Part shown: one piece after another, positions 36,003 through 44,781 of the stretch
Numbering within the stretch: the first letter of the stretch is position 1
How the letters are laid out: every line of letters begins with the position of its first letter
From: JAMXLO01 sp963696645
GTDB taxonomy: Bacteria; Pseudomonadota; Alphaproteobacteria; Acetobacterales; Acetobacteraceae
Length of the DNA: 64,000 nt
NCBI GenBank assembly: GCA_963696645.1
Contig: CAVOKY010000007.1
Span: 1,178,001-1,242,000 of the forward strand
Reading direction: 5' to 3'
Made by a program: the position numbers and the translations under genes
Notes under the pieces: model-generated
Told to the model about the DNA's origin: nothing
The model's database searches: none
The model's input: only the letters and a program-made list of their open reading frames with translations

Positions 36003-37133
36003 ATGAACACCTGTCGACTGACCCGACGCTCGGCGATGAAGACAATCGGCGCAGGCACTGCTGGCCTGTTCGCCGCTTCGGTCACACCGCGCAGGTCCTC
36101 CGCGCAAACCGCGCCGAAAATCGTGCTGGGGACGCAGGCGATCAGTCCGGCGCTCGCGTCCTACATCGGCGAGGTCGACTTCTTCAAGGACGAAGCCCTC
36201 ACCGTCGAAACGACACGTTTCAACAGCTTCGCCCCGATCCTGCAAGGCATGGCGGCCGGCAGCATCGTCGCGGGCGAGATCGGCGTGGCGCCCAGCATCA
36301 TCGGCCTGGCACGCGGCCTGCCGTTGCTGGTGCCGTTTCTCGGTGGCTTCGTCACGCCGAACCATCCGCTCGAGCGGATCATGGTGCTGCCGAACTCGTC
36401 GATCAGAACGCTCGACGATTTGAAGGGCAAGAAGCTCGCCTTCCTGGGTCCCGGCACGGTCCCCGACATGATGCTCGATGCGCTGCCCAGGAAGAGCGGG
36501 ATCAGCAAATCGGACATACGGCTTGTGCCGATGCCACCGCCGAACATGCCCGATGCGCTCGGGCAAGGGCTGGTCGATGCCATATTTGCCATCCCGCCAG
36601 GCGACACCGTCGCCGAGCGCAAGTACGCGGCTCGCACCGTCGCCAATGCCACCGAGCTGGTACCCTACGTCGGTTTGAGCACCCTCGCGGTCAGGCGCGA
36701 CTTCGCCGAGGCATATCCGGACGCCACCACGAAGCTGTACCGCGCGTGCATACGCCTCACCCGATGGATCGGCGACAACCCCGTCGATGCCCGCAAGGTC
36801 ATGGCAAAGAACTGCGGACTGCCGGAGGATCTTGCGGCGCAGACGCGCATTCCCCTGTTCGCTCGCAACGGTCTGCCGGTGATGCCCAATGTGTGGAACC
36901 TCTACGAAATGATCGTGCAGGCGAAGACGATCGATCCTTCCGCGGATCCGGCGAAACTGTTCAACGAGACGATCGTCGAGCCGACCAAACGGTTCACGCT
37001 TCCCGCCGTCGAGCAGCTTGGTCTCCAGCCGGATGCCGATATCGAAAGCATGCTGAGGGGCGATTACCCGTTCCTGCCGAAGCCGGTGGCGACCTACTAC
37101 GCCGACTGGGAACATCGCCTGCTCAAGACCTAG
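36003..37133 (+). CDS. ABC transporter substrate-binding protein, NMT1/TauA/SsuA type
   Basis: A 376-residue periplasmic binding protein. The N-terminus has a signal with two Arg pairs (TRRSAMKTIGAGTAGLFAAS) and a plausible cleavage site after SSAQT. The body reads VLGTQAISPALASYIGEVDF and ASIIGLARG-like elements, then LDDLKGKKLAFLGPGTVPDM, the NMT1/SsuA-like hinge region. Ligands of this class include sulfonates, nitrate, pyrimidine precursors and aromatic acids; which one is unknown. ATG 36003 follows AGGGAGG. It heads a three-gene importer operon. Confidence 0.9.
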   Translation: MNTCRLTRRSAMKTIGAGTAGLFAASVTPRRSSAQTAPKIVLGTQAISPALASYIGEVDFFKDEALTVETTRFNSFAPILQGMAAGSIVAGEIGVAPSIIGLARGLPLLVPFLGGFVTPNHPLERIMVLPNSSIRTLDDLKGKKLAFLGPGTVPDMMLDALPRKSGISKSDIRLVPMPPPNMPDALGQGLVDAIFAIPPGDTVAERKYAARTVANATELVPYVGLSTLAVRRDFAEAYPDATTKLYRACIRLTRWIGDNPVDARKVMAKNCGLPEDLAAQTRIPLFARNGLPVMPNVWNLYEMIVQAKTIDPSADPAKLFNETIVEPTKRFTLPAVEQLGLQPDADIESMLRGDYPFLPKPVATYYADWEHRLLKT

Positions 37134-37145
37134 CCGGAGCCCGCG

Positions 37146-37916
37146 GTGAGCGATGGCCCAGGCGAGGAGATTCTCCGTCTCGAGCGGGTGACGCTCACCT
37201 ATCCCGGCGGCTCCGGTCGCGATCCTGTCGACGTGATCCGCCATGTCGATCTCACCGTGAGCGCCGGCGAGTTCGTCGCCATCATCGGGCCGAGCGGCTG
37301 CGGCAAGAGCACCCTGCTGTCGCTGCTCGCCGGCTATATGATGCCCAGTGCCGGCAACGTGCTGTTCCGCGGCAGGCCTATTTCGGGTCCGGGACGCGAG
37401 CGCGTGATGGTGTTCCAGCAACCGGCACTGTTTTCCTGGCTGACCACCGCCGAAAACATCGCTTACGGCCTGCGCATGAAGGCCAGCCGCGCCAATGACC
37501 ACGACATCGCGGCGACGGTCTCGGCACTGCTCCGGCTCGTGCAGCTCGACGGCTTTGCCAGGCATTACCCGAGCGACCTGTCCGGGGGCATGCGGCAGCG
37601 GCTCGAGATCGCCCGCGCGCTTGCGGTCGGTCCGCGGGTGCTGCTGATGGACGAACCTCTGGCGGCGCTCGACGCGTCGACACGGCGGCGGATGCAGCGC
37701 GAGGTCCTGCGCATCTGGCAGCAGACCCGCAAGACGATCGTCTTTGTCACGCACGACATCGATGAGGCGGTGATCATGGCCGACCGCGTCGTCGTCATGG
37801 CGCAACGGCCAAGCTTGGTCGTCGAAATCGAGGCGGTTGCGTTGCCCCGGCCACGCTCGCGCGAAGACGCCGCAGTCGGCACCATCGCGCGGCGGCTGTC
37901 CTCCCTGCTGGAATGA
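37146..37916 (+). CDS. ABC transporter ATP-binding protein, TauB/SsuB type
   Basis: A 256-residue ATPase. Walker A is GPSGCGKST, the Q-loop VFQQPALFSWLT, the signature LSGGMRQRLEIARALA, Walker B LLMDEPLAALDAS and the switch FVTHDIDEAV. The start is GTG 37146, twelve bases after the binding-protein stop. Its last codon overlaps the permease start (ATGA), so the two are coupled. This ATPase class energises nitrate/sulfonate/taurine-type importers. Confidence 0.93.
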   Translation: MSDGPGEEILRLERVTLTYPGGSGRDPVDVIRHVDLTVSAGEFVAIIGPSGCGKSTLLSLLAGYMMPSAGNVLFRGRPISGPGRERVMVFQQPALFSWLTTAENIAYGLRMKASRANDHDIAATVSALLRLVQLDGFARHYPSDLSGGMRQRLEIARALAVGPRVLLMDEPLAALDASTRRRMQREVLRIWQQTRKTIVFVTHDIDEAVIMADRVVVMAQRPSLVVEIEAVALPRPRSREDAAVGTIARRLSSLLE

Positions 37917-38683
37917 CCTGCGTCACGCCGCCTCGGTGGGCACGACGCCTGATCGCTCCGTTGACCTTCCTGGCTGCCTGGGAACTTGCCGCGCGCCTCG
38001 GGCTGGTGAACACCCTGCTGTTTCCGCCGCCCAGCAGCGCATTTGCCGACCTGATGGTGATTACCGCGAGCGGCTACCTGTGGAAGGCGCTCTACGCCAG
38101 CCTGTTTCGCGTCATCTGCGGCTTCATAATCGCGGTCGTGGTCGGTTCCGTACTCGGCATGGCGATGCCACGCGTCCGCCTGGTGAACGATATCTTTGAC
38201 CCATTGGTCGAGCTGTTGCGGCCGATTTCGGCGCTCGCACTGTTCCCGCTCGCCATCCTGTGGTTCGGCATCGGCGACGCCTCGAAGATCTTCCTGATCG
38301 CGCTGGCGTCGTCGTTTCCCGTCATCCTCAACACCTATGCCGGCGCGCGCAGCATCGACAGCAACCTGATCCGCGCCGCGCGCTCACTTGGCGCGACGGA
38401 ATTCGAAATCTTCAAGGGCGTTGTTTTGCCCGCCAGCCTGCCCCACATCTTCACCGGCGTCCGCCTGGCCTGGGGAATTTCCCTGATTGTCATCATCGCA
38501 GCCGAGATGATCGGGGCAACTGTCGGCATAGGCTACATGATACTCGAAGCCCAGCAGACGTTTCGCACCGAGCGTGTCCTGGCCGGCATTTTCGTCATCG
38601 GCGTCATCGGCTTCACGACCGACCTCGGCTTCCGGCGCCTGCGCCAATGGCTGTTGCCGTGGTACCGCGAGACCGAAAGCTGA
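37913..38683 (+). CDS. ABC transporter permease, TauC/SsuC type
   Basis: A 256-residue inner-membrane permease with about six hydrophobic segments. The EAA loop is RAARSLGATEFEIFKGVVLP followed by ASLPHIFTGVRLAWG, the hallmark of the sulfonate/nitrate/taurine permease family. WGISLIVIIAAEMIGATVGI closes the conserved core. The ATG at 37913 overlaps the ATPase stop. A perfect hairpin of the CGTCATGGCCGGG repeat family lies 11 bases after its stop codon. Confidence 0.92.
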   Translation: MTCVTPPRWARRLIAPLTFLAAWELAARLGLVNTLLFPPPSSAFADLMVITASGYLWKALYASLFRVICGFIIAVVVGSVLGMAMPRVRLVNDIFDPLVELLRPISALALFPLAILWFGIGDASKIFLIALASSFPVILNTYAGARSIDSNLIRAARSLGATEFEIFKGVVLPASLPHIFTGVRLAWGISLIVIIAAEMIGATVGIGYMILEAQQTFRTERVLAGIFVIGVIGFTTDLGFRRLRQWLLPWYRETES

Positions 38684-38694
38684 TGCAATTTGAT

Positions 38695-38726
38695 CGTCAT
38701 GGCCGGGACTGGGCCCGGCCATGACG
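38695..38726. repeat. single REP hairpin after the Tau-type operon
   Basis: CGTCATGGCCGGG at 38695-38707 pairs perfectly with CCCGGCCATGACG at 38714-38726 across a six-base loop. It is the shortest copy of the repeat family seen at 29881 and 50204. Its place 11 bases after the operon's last stop could let it protect or terminate the transcript, but no T-run follows. Confidence 0.8.
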
Positions 38727-38817
38727 GGCAAACGCCTGCCATTAGTCCACTGCGACAGGATGCAACCAGCCGGGCCGACGAACGCGGGCGGTCGTCGGCC
38801 CGACCAGTGAACCGCGT

Positions 38818-39435
38818 CTAGGCGGTCAGCCCGGGCACCGCCGTCGTCGACGGCAGGCTGGCGTAGGCCTGCAATGCCTGTGCGATGTCGGCTGCGAAGG
38901 CCTGCGACACTGCCTGATCGCTGCTCGACATCGACGTACCGGATGATGTCGAGGTGCTCGCCACGGTGCTCGAGGTGGCATCGCCGCCCGGAAGGCTGCC
39001 GCCTTCATGGTGATGGTGATGATGATGCGGGTGAACCTCGCCGACACCTTCCTGACCCGCGGTAGCGGTCTGCGCGGTCGTGCCGTTGCCGGCCTGACCA
39101 CTCTGCAACTGTGCCAGCATCGCCTGCACGTCGGTCGCCAGTTGCTGTTCGGGACTGACGGCCGTGGTGCCGCCTGTCGCAGTTGCCGCAGAGGTCGCGG
39201 CGGTCGAGGCGGCCGGCGCGGCGGTCCCACTCTGCGCCTGGACCAGCATCGCCTGGATGTCAGCAGCCAGTTGCTGGAACGGATTCGTGGTTCCGGTGCT
39301 GGATATGCTGGTTGCCGACGCGGTGTTGCCGGCCTCGGTGGCCGGTGGGGCAAAATCACCGCACGCCGATCCGAGGACGGATCGCGGCGCGTAGGGCGAG
39401 GTCCAGGTATTGGACGAAATACTGCCGACAGACAT
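38818..39435 (-). CDS. uncharacterised low-complexity protein with AADIQAML repeats and a His run
   Basis: A protein of 205 residues from ATG 39435 (AGGAG upstream), beginning MSVGSISSNTWTSPYAPRS. It contains two near-identical segments, FQQLAADIQAMLVQAQSG and EQQLATDVQAMLAQLQSG, a third weaker copy QAFAADIAQALQAYAS, and between them Ser/Thr/Ala-rich linkers and a run of His (HPHHHHHHHEGG). It has no signal peptide or membrane helix. The repeats would form amphipathic helices and the His run could bind Ni or Zn. No family is recognised. It is flanked by a repeat on one side and a binding-protein gene on the other. Confidence 0.65.
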   Translation of the reverse strand: MSVGSISSNTWTSPYAPRSVLGSACGDFAPPATEAGNTASATSISSTGTTNPFQQLAADIQAMLVQAQSGTAAPAASTAATSAATATGGTTAVSPEQQLATDVQAMLAQLQSGQAGNGTTAQTATAGQEGVGEVHPHHHHHHHEGGSLPGGDATSSTVASTSTSSGTSMSSSDQAVSQAFAADIAQALQAYASLPSTTAVPGLTA

Positions 39436-39680
39436 GATGCCTGGCTCCTGTTCGTTGATGCGCCATCGCTTTGTGGCGGGCCGGGCGCTGCAATCCCGAT
39501 GCCGGCACGAAAACCGCGATGATCCGCCAGCTTCCGCGAGCGTACGCCAGGCAGATAATGCCCAGCGGTGAGCGGGGGTCGGTAAAGTCTGCCGCCTGCC
39601 AGGCGTTGTCCGTCGATGACAACATTTCGTCGCCGCATTCGCCGCCGGCGTCCGCGGTCGGTTGTTTCGATACGCGAAGC

Positions 39681-41258
39681 CTACGCTTCGCGCCTGACGT
39701 TCCAGAACATCACGAAGCCGTCCAGCACGCCGCGGATGTCCTGGCGGAACGACGTGGGGGCGAAGCTCTGGCCAAGCGGCACATAAGGCACATCGATCAG
39801 TGCCTGTCGCTGGAGATCTTCGGCCAGCTTCTTCTGTGCCGTCAGGTCGGGCGCGGCGATCCACTGGCTGCGCAGCGTCTCGATCTTCGGCGCCGTCGGC
39901 CAGCCGATCACGCCGTCCTTGCCATTGCCGCGCAGGAACACATGCCCCACCGGGTTCGACTGGTCGAGCCCCGCCCAGAACGTGTGGAACACGCTCCAGC
40001 CGCCCTTGTCCGGCGGGTCCATCTTGGCGCGACGCTGCACCACGGTGCCCCAGTCCATCGCTTGATAATCCACGCTGAGCCCGATCTTTCGCATCACGTC
40101 GGAGCCGACATCCGCTTCGGCCTTCAGGATCGGGAAGTCGGTCGGCGCCAGCACCACCACCTTCTCGCCCTTGTAGCCCGCCGCCTCGATGTCACGCTTC
40201 GCACCAGCGTAGTCGCGTGGCCCGGTGAACACCTCGAGCCCGACATCGCTGGCCATCGGCGTGCCGGGACAGAAGATGCCGGTCGGCACGTGCCACAGCA
40301 TCGGATCCGTGCCGGCGACCGCGATCATGAAGTCGGACTGGTTCACCGCCTTCAGCAAGGCACGCCGGATCGCAGGATTGTCGAACGGCGGATGCAGTTC
40401 GTTGAGCCGCATACAGGCCATCAACCCGGTCGGATCGGTGATCTCGACCTGCAGCTTGGCCTGGCGCAGCAGCGGCAGCATGTCGGAGGTGGGATTTTCC
40501 CACCAGTCCATCTCGCGCGACTGCATCGCTGCCGCGGCGGTTCCGGTATCGGGAATCACATGCCACTCGACACGGTCGAAGTTGACGATCTTCGGCCCGG
40601 AGGTCCACTCCGCCGCGCCGCCTTGCCGAGGCACGTAGTCGGCGTTGCGCACGTAGACCACCTGCGAGCCGACCACTCGTTCGTCCGCCTTGAATTTGAA
40701 CGGCCCGCTGCCGACCATATCGGTGATCTGCGTGAAGGCATCGGTCTTCGCCAGGCGCTCGGGCATCATCGCGCAGAAATTGCTGCCCGGCTTGCCCAGA
40801 GCATCCGGCAGCAAAGCGAAGGGCCGCTTCAGTTTGAATACGATGGTCTTGTCGTCGGCCGCGGTGAGTTCAGCGGCGAACTGCAGCAGCGTCTGGCCGA
40901 ACGGATCGCGCTTGCCCCAGCGCAGGATCGAAGCGACACAGTCGCGTGCCAGGACCCGCTCGCCGTCATGCCATTTCAGGCCGTCGCGCAGCGTGAGGCG
41001 CCAGACCGTGCCGTCGTTCTCGACGGTGTGGCCCGCGACCATCTGCGGCTGGGCGCGGTACTGGTTGTCGATGCCGTAGAGCGTGTCGAAGATCATGAAC
41101 CCGTGGTTGCGCGTGACATAGGCGGTGGTCCAGATCGGATCGAGGATCGTCACGTCGGACTGCGGGATGAATTTGAGCACCCGGCTGCCCTGAGCTCGCG
41201 CGATGGCCGGCATCGCCAGGGTGGCGGCCGAGCCAGCCAGGAAATGGCGCCGCTGCAT
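39681..41258 (-). CDS. ABC transporter substrate-binding protein, family 5 (orphan)
   Basis: A 525-residue periplasmic binding protein and paralogue of the proteins at 30973 and 19601. The signal peptide MQRRHFLAGSAATLAMPAIA carries a twin-Arg motif. Family landmarks: LTLRDGLKWHDGERVLARDC, then GSGPFKFKADERV, MDWWENPTSDMLPLLRQA, RLNELHPPFDNPAIRRAL and KGGWSVFHTFWAG. ATG 41258 follows AAGGGGA. No permease or ATPase is adjacent, so it may share a transport system encoded elsewhere, such as the ATPase pair at 4868-6927. Confidence 0.92.
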   Translation of the reverse strand: MQRRHFLAGSAATLAMPAIARAQGSRVLKFIPQSDVTILDPIWTTAYVTRNHGFMIFDTLYGIDNQYRAQPQMVAGHTVENDGTVWRLTLRDGLKWHDGERVLARDCVASILRWGKRDPFGQTLLQFAAELTAADDKTIVFKLKRPFALLPDALGKPGSNFCAMMPERLAKTDAFTQITDMVGSGPFKFKADERVVGSQVVYVRNADYVPRQGGAAEWTSGPKIVNFDRVEWHVIPDTGTAAAAMQSREMDWWENPTSDMLPLLRQAKLQVEITDPTGLMACMRLNELHPPFDNPAIRRALLKAVNQSDFMIAVAGTDPMLWHVPTGIFCPGTPMASDVGLEVFTGPRDYAGAKRDIEAAGYKGEKVVVLAPTDFPILKAEADVGSDVMRKIGLSVDYQAMDWGTVVQRRAKMDPPDKGGWSVFHTFWAGLDQSNPVGHVFLRGNGKDGVIGWPTAPKIETLRSQWIAAPDLTAQKKLAEDLQRQALIDVPYVPLGQSFAPTSFRQDIRGVLDGFVMFWNVRREA

Positions 41259-41328
41259 CGGGTGTCCCCTTCGGGCTGGAGCGAAGCTACCCATAGCCAT
41301 TTCTTGTGCACTGCGCCAATAACGGCCC

Positions 41329-41784
41329 ATGCGTGCCCTGCTGCTCCGCCTGGCCACCCAACTGCCACCGCCCGCGCGGCATCTGGCCACCGAGGCGCGC
41401 GTGGCGACGCTGGTGCAGTTCCTGATGTTCGGCACCGTCGGAACCGTTGGCTTCCTGGCCGACACGGCGACAGTCTATACGTTCCGCTATTCGCTTGGAC
41501 TGTATGGCGCGGGCGCGGTCGCCTACGGGGTGGCCGCCAGCGTCACCTGGCTGCTCAACCGGCTGTGGACTTTCCGCGGCCTGGGCAGCGGCCCGGCACA
41601 TCGCCAATGGGCCCGCTTCCTCATGGTAAATCTTGTCGGCTTCGTGTTGAATCGCGGGACCTACGCAGCGCTGGTCACTTTCGTGCCGCTCTGCGCCGCC
41701 GAACCGGTCTATGCGGTGGCCGCCGGCGCGCTTGCCGGCATGTTCCTGAATTTCAGCCTATCCCGCACCATGGTATTCCGCTGA
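41329..41784 (+). CDS. GtrA-family membrane protein
   Basis: A 151-residue protein with four predicted membrane helices. The family core is QFLMFGTVGTVGFLADTATV, then VAASVTWLLNRLWTFRG and the C-terminal helix ending FLNFSLSRTMVFR. GtrA proteins are thought to act with lipid-linked sugars, flipping or presenting polyprenyl-phosphate-glucose or similar. It is divergent from the orphan binding-protein gene and comes before the sugar-phosphate transferase and glycosyltransferase genes, with which it probably functions. Confidence 0.88.
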   Translation: MRALLLRLATQLPPPARHLATEARVATLVQFLMFGTVGTVGFLADTATVYTFRYSLGLYGAGAVAYGVAASVTWLLNRLWTFRGLGSGPAHRQWARFLMVNLVGFVLNRGTYAALVTFVPLCAAEPVYAVAAGALAGMFLNFSLSRTMVFR

Positions 41785-41977
41785 CACTGGGGTATGCCGC
41801 TGGCACCGGTCAATTGGTTGCATTCGTAACCGGATCTTTGCGTTAGACGACCCCAAGCCATGCACGTCGTGCGATCGAGGTGTTAACCGGTCGGTCAAGC
41901 ATTCGGTTCATAAAGTGCAACTCCTAGCTGTCTGGGTATTCGAATAACAACCATACGCGACGATCACGGCACGCCCC

Positions 41978-42688
41978 ATGTACCAGTCAAGCAGCCACAC
42001 GATCGGCAAATCTCGCCTCGCTTTCCTCTCGCCCCTGCCAGCACGATCATCCTATGCCGCCGGTTTGCAGTGGCCGCACAGCGACTGGCGATGTGCGACG
42101 AAGCGGACCATGGATGTCGTCATTGCCCTGCTGCTGCTCACCGCGTTCGCCGGCGTCATGCTGTTGCTGGCTTTGGCGATCAGACTGGACAGTCCAGGCC
42201 CGATCCTGTTCCGTCAGCGCCGCATCGGACTGGGCAATACCGGCTTTGAGATATGGAAGTTCCGCACGATGCAGCACCACGCACCGGAGTGGGGCAGGCT
42301 GACGCAGACCACGCGGCACGACCCCAGAATCACGCGACTCGGTAGCTTCCTTCGGCGAACCTCGCTCGACGAATTGCCGCAGCTATTCAATGTCCTGCAC
42401 GGCGATATGTCGATCGTCGGGCCACGGCCGCATGCCCCAGGCACCTGTGCAGGCGGCAAGCCGTTCGAACAGGTGACGCCACACTACTCGGCGCGCCATC
42501 GCGTGCGGCCCGGCATCACCGGACTGGCACAGGTCCGCGGCTGGCGCGGCGAAACCGACACCGAATTCAAGCTGTTGCGCCGTGTCGAGGCCGATCTTGA
42601 ATACATCGACAACTGGTCTCTCAGCCTCGATTTCGCCATCCTGGCGCGGACCGCCGTGTCGGTGATCGCCATGCGCAATGCCTACTGA
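41978..42688 (+). CDS. bacterial sugar transferase (undecaprenyl-phosphate glycosyl-1-phosphate transferase)
   Basis: A 236-residue polyprenol-phosphate sugar-1-phosphate transferase of the small, single-helix type. KRTMDVVIALLLLTAFAGV starts the family domain with its membrane segment. LFRQRRIGLGNTGFEIWKFR and RRTSLDELPQLFNVLHGDMS follow, with MSIVGPRPH and RPGITGLAQVRGW completing it. It loads the first sugar phosphate onto the lipid carrier, starting synthesis of a repeat unit. The start lacks a strong ribosome-binding site; the first about 45 residues are not conserved. Confidence 0.9.
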   Translation: MYQSSSHTIGKSRLAFLSPLPARSSYAAGLQWPHSDWRCATKRTMDVVIALLLLTAFAGVMLLLALAIRLDSPGPILFRQRRIGLGNTGFEIWKFRTMQHHAPEWGRLTQTTRHDPRITRLGSFLRRTSLDELPQLFNVLHGDMSIVGPRPHAPGTCAGGKPFEQVTPHYSARHRVRPGITGLAQVRGWRGETDTEFKLLRRVEADLEYIDNWSLSLDFAILARTAVSVIAMRNAY

Positions 42689-42718
42689 GCGGACGTCCTG
42701 GAAATCGGCGTGCCAGTC

Positions 42719-43717
42719 ATGTTGCAAACCCTGGCAACCCGCAGCCCTCCAGGTAGCCCGCACGAGAAGCTGAGCCGGCGCGTGCTCAGCCGCCCCGATA
42801 TCGCCGTGCTGATACCTTGCTACAATGAAGAATCCGCGGTCGCCAAGGTGGTTGCAGGTTTCCGCGCCAGTCTGCCCGACGCGACCATCCACGTATACGA
42901 CAACAATTCATCCGACCGCACCCGGAGCATCGCACGGGAGGCTGGCGCCACTGTCCACAGCGAAAGCCTGCAGGGCAAGGGACACGTGGTGCGGCGCATG
43001 TTCGCCGATCTGGAGGCAGACATCTATGTGTTGGTCGATGGTGATGACACCTACGATCCCCACGCCGCACCGGCCATGGTGCGCTGCCTGATCCAGAACC
43101 AACTCGATATGGTGACCGCGATCCGCCTGCCCGCACAGCAGGATGCCTACCGGCTCGGCCATCGGATCGGCAATCGGGCACTCAACTTCCTGGTTTGCCG
43201 GCTGTTCGGCAATCGCGTGAGCGACGTTCTCTCGGGCTACCGCGTGTTCAGCCGGCGTTTCGTCAAGTCGTTTCCCGCACTCGCGTCGGGGTTCGAAACC
43301 GAGACGGAATTCACCATCCACGCTCTGGGGTTGAAGATGCCGATTGGCGAACTGGCCACGTCCTATCGCGGCCGCACCGTCGGCTCGAATTCCAAGCTGC
43401 ATACCTACTATGACGGCTGGCGGATCCTGCACACCATCATGATGCTGGTGAAGCAGGAGCGCCCGCTGCAATCCTTCGGCCTGACCGCAGCCGTGTTGCT
43501 GACCACAGGGCTTGCCGCGGGATTGCCGGTTGTACTGGAATTCCTGCACACCGGCCTGGTGCCGCGACTGCCCACGGCGTTGCTGGCAACCGGACTCGTG
43601 CTGGCGTCTTCGGTCGCCTTCATATGCGGCCTGGTGCTCGATCAGGTCGCGCTTGGGCGGAAGGAACTGAAGCGATTGGCCTATCTGTCGATTCCGGCGA
43701 TCGGCAACGAACCATGA
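42719..43717 (+). CDS. family 2 glycosyltransferase (polyprenyl-phosphate mannose/glucose synthase-like)
   Basis: A protein of about 332 residues. The GT2 catalytic domain has IAVLIPCYNEESAVAKVV, VYDNNSSDRT and the metal-binding VDGDDTYDP. The segment GRTVGSNSKLHTYYDGWRIL matches DPM1-like transferases. Two C-terminal hydrophobic helices anchor it. It probably makes a polyprenyl-phosphate sugar, the usual donor for GtrA-linked pathways. A GTG at 42710 is an alternative start. Its stop overlaps the next glycosyltransferase start in ATGA. Confidence 0.87.
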   Translation: MLQTLATRSPPGSPHEKLSRRVLSRPDIAVLIPCYNEESAVAKVVAGFRASLPDATIHVYDNNSSDRTRSIAREAGATVHSESLQGKGHVVRRMFADLEADIYVLVDGDDTYDPHAAPAMVRCLIQNQLDMVTAIRLPAQQDAYRLGHRIGNRALNFLVCRLFGNRVSDVLSGYRVFSRRFVKSFPALASGFETETEFTIHALGLKMPIGELATSYRGRTVGSNSKLHTYYDGWRILHTIMMLVKQERPLQSFGLTAAVLLTTGLAAGLPVVLEFLHTGLVPRLPTALLATGLVLASSVAFICGLVLDQVALGRKELKRLAYLSIPAIGNEP

Positions 43718-44781
43718 CCATGCGCCACGTCGCCGGCGCCGCAGGCGCGCCTGAAGGCGAATACGACGCCGATGTGGTGATCCTGTCACTGGATCGTGCC
43801 ACCGAAACAGCCGCAGCGATCCGGTCGGCCCTGGCGCAGAGCGGCGTATCGCGCCACGTGTTCATCGTCGATCAGGGATCGCGGCCGGAAGCGCTGGCGC
43901 TTCTCGCAGGAGTCGTTGCTGAGAGGCAGGATGCCACCCTGGTGGCACTGGACCACAACTTCGGCGTTGCCGGCGGACGCAACCGCGGATCGGCGCTCGG
44001 CCATGGCCGCGTCATATTCGGCCTCGATAACGACGCGGAGCTTGCCGAAAGCACCACGCTGGCAACAGCCGTTGCCGCGCTTGATGACGATCCGACAATC
44101 GCGGCGATCGGCTGCCGCATATTGTTGCACACGAGTGGCGACGACGACCTGTCGTCCTGGGGCTATCCCGCGAGCCTGCTGCCGCACGCCGGCGACGCGT
44201 TCGACGTCGTCACCTTCGTCGGAGCCGGCCATGCCATTCGCCGCCCCGCCTGGGATGAATGCGGCGGATACGACGATGCCCTGCACTTCTGTTGGGAAGA
44301 ATTCGATTTCTGCCTGCGCGCCATCGCTCGGGGCTGGCACATTCGCTACCGCGGCGACATCGTGGTCCGGCACAAGGTCAGCTCCGAACGACGCTTGGCG
44401 TGGTCCGGCACTCGCTGGTTCTATTTCGTCCGCAACCGGCTCTATATCGGGCGGAAATGGCAGGCAGGCTGGTTATCGCTCGCCCCGCGCTTCGCAGGCT
44501 ATCTCCTGAAGGGTGCGCGCAATGGCGTTCTGCGCCAGACATTGCGCGCATTGCCCGCGGCCGTGCGGCTGGCATCGGAGGCGACGACACAGCAGCCATC
44601 CCCGACGATGCAGGCTTACCTGCGTACCAATGATCTGCGGCACCGCGGTTGGTGGCTGACCAGGCCGTGGCGTGAAGGCACGCGCGTGCTGCCCGGTCGG
44701 GGTAGTGGATTGCGCCAAACGTGGATGCCAAATCGTTCCCGCAGCAGCAACGGGATGATCGCGGGATCGTCAAACAGGTAG
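43714..44781 (+). CDS. family 2 glycosyltransferase (rhamnosyltransferase-like)
   Basis: A 355-residue GT2 enzyme. VVILSLDRATETAAAI opens the nucleotide-sugar fold, NFGVAGGRNRGSALG and FGLDNDAELAE give the substrate and metal-binding loops (DND in place of DXD), and FVGAGHAIRRPAWDECGG with WEEFDFCLRA completes the acceptor side, as in rhamnosyltransferase-like proteins. ATG 43714 overlaps the previous stop, so the pair is coupled. Its last 166 bases overlap the 3' end of the WecG/TagA-like gene on the other strand. Confidence 0.85.
   Translation: MTMRHVAGAAGAPEGEYDADVVILSLDRATETAAAIRSALAQSGVSRHVFIVDQGSRPEALALLAGVVAERQDATLVALDHNFGVAGGRNRGSALGHGRVIFGLDNDAELAESTTLATAVAALDDDPTIAAIGCRILLHTSGDDDLSSWGYPASLLPHAGDAFDVVTFVGAGHAIRRPAWDECGGYDDALHFCWEEFDFCLRAIARGWHIRYRGDIVVRHKVSSERRLAWSGTRWFYFVRNRLYIGRKWQAGWLSLAPRFAGYLLKGARNGVLRQTLRALPAAVRLASEATTQQPSPTMQAYLRTNDLRHRGWWLTRPWREGTRVLPGRGSGLRQTWMPNRSRSSNGMIAGSSNR

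Noticed and set aside
35907..37805. A long open frame on the minus strand covering most of the Tau-type operon
   Set aside because: It is antisense to three well-supported transporter genes, is extremely rich in Arg, His and Gly and has no recognisable domain. Long antisense frames are expected in GC-rich DNA.
38695..38726. Intrinsic terminator of the Tau-type operon
   Set aside because: The hairpin is strong, but no T-run follows and the same unit occurs in other gaps, so it is listed as a repeat.
39471..41846. A 791-codon plus-strand open frame opposite the orphan binding protein
   Set aside because: It is the mirror frame of a clear family 5 binding protein, with biased composition and no family motifs. 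It also runs through the GtrA gene in another frame.
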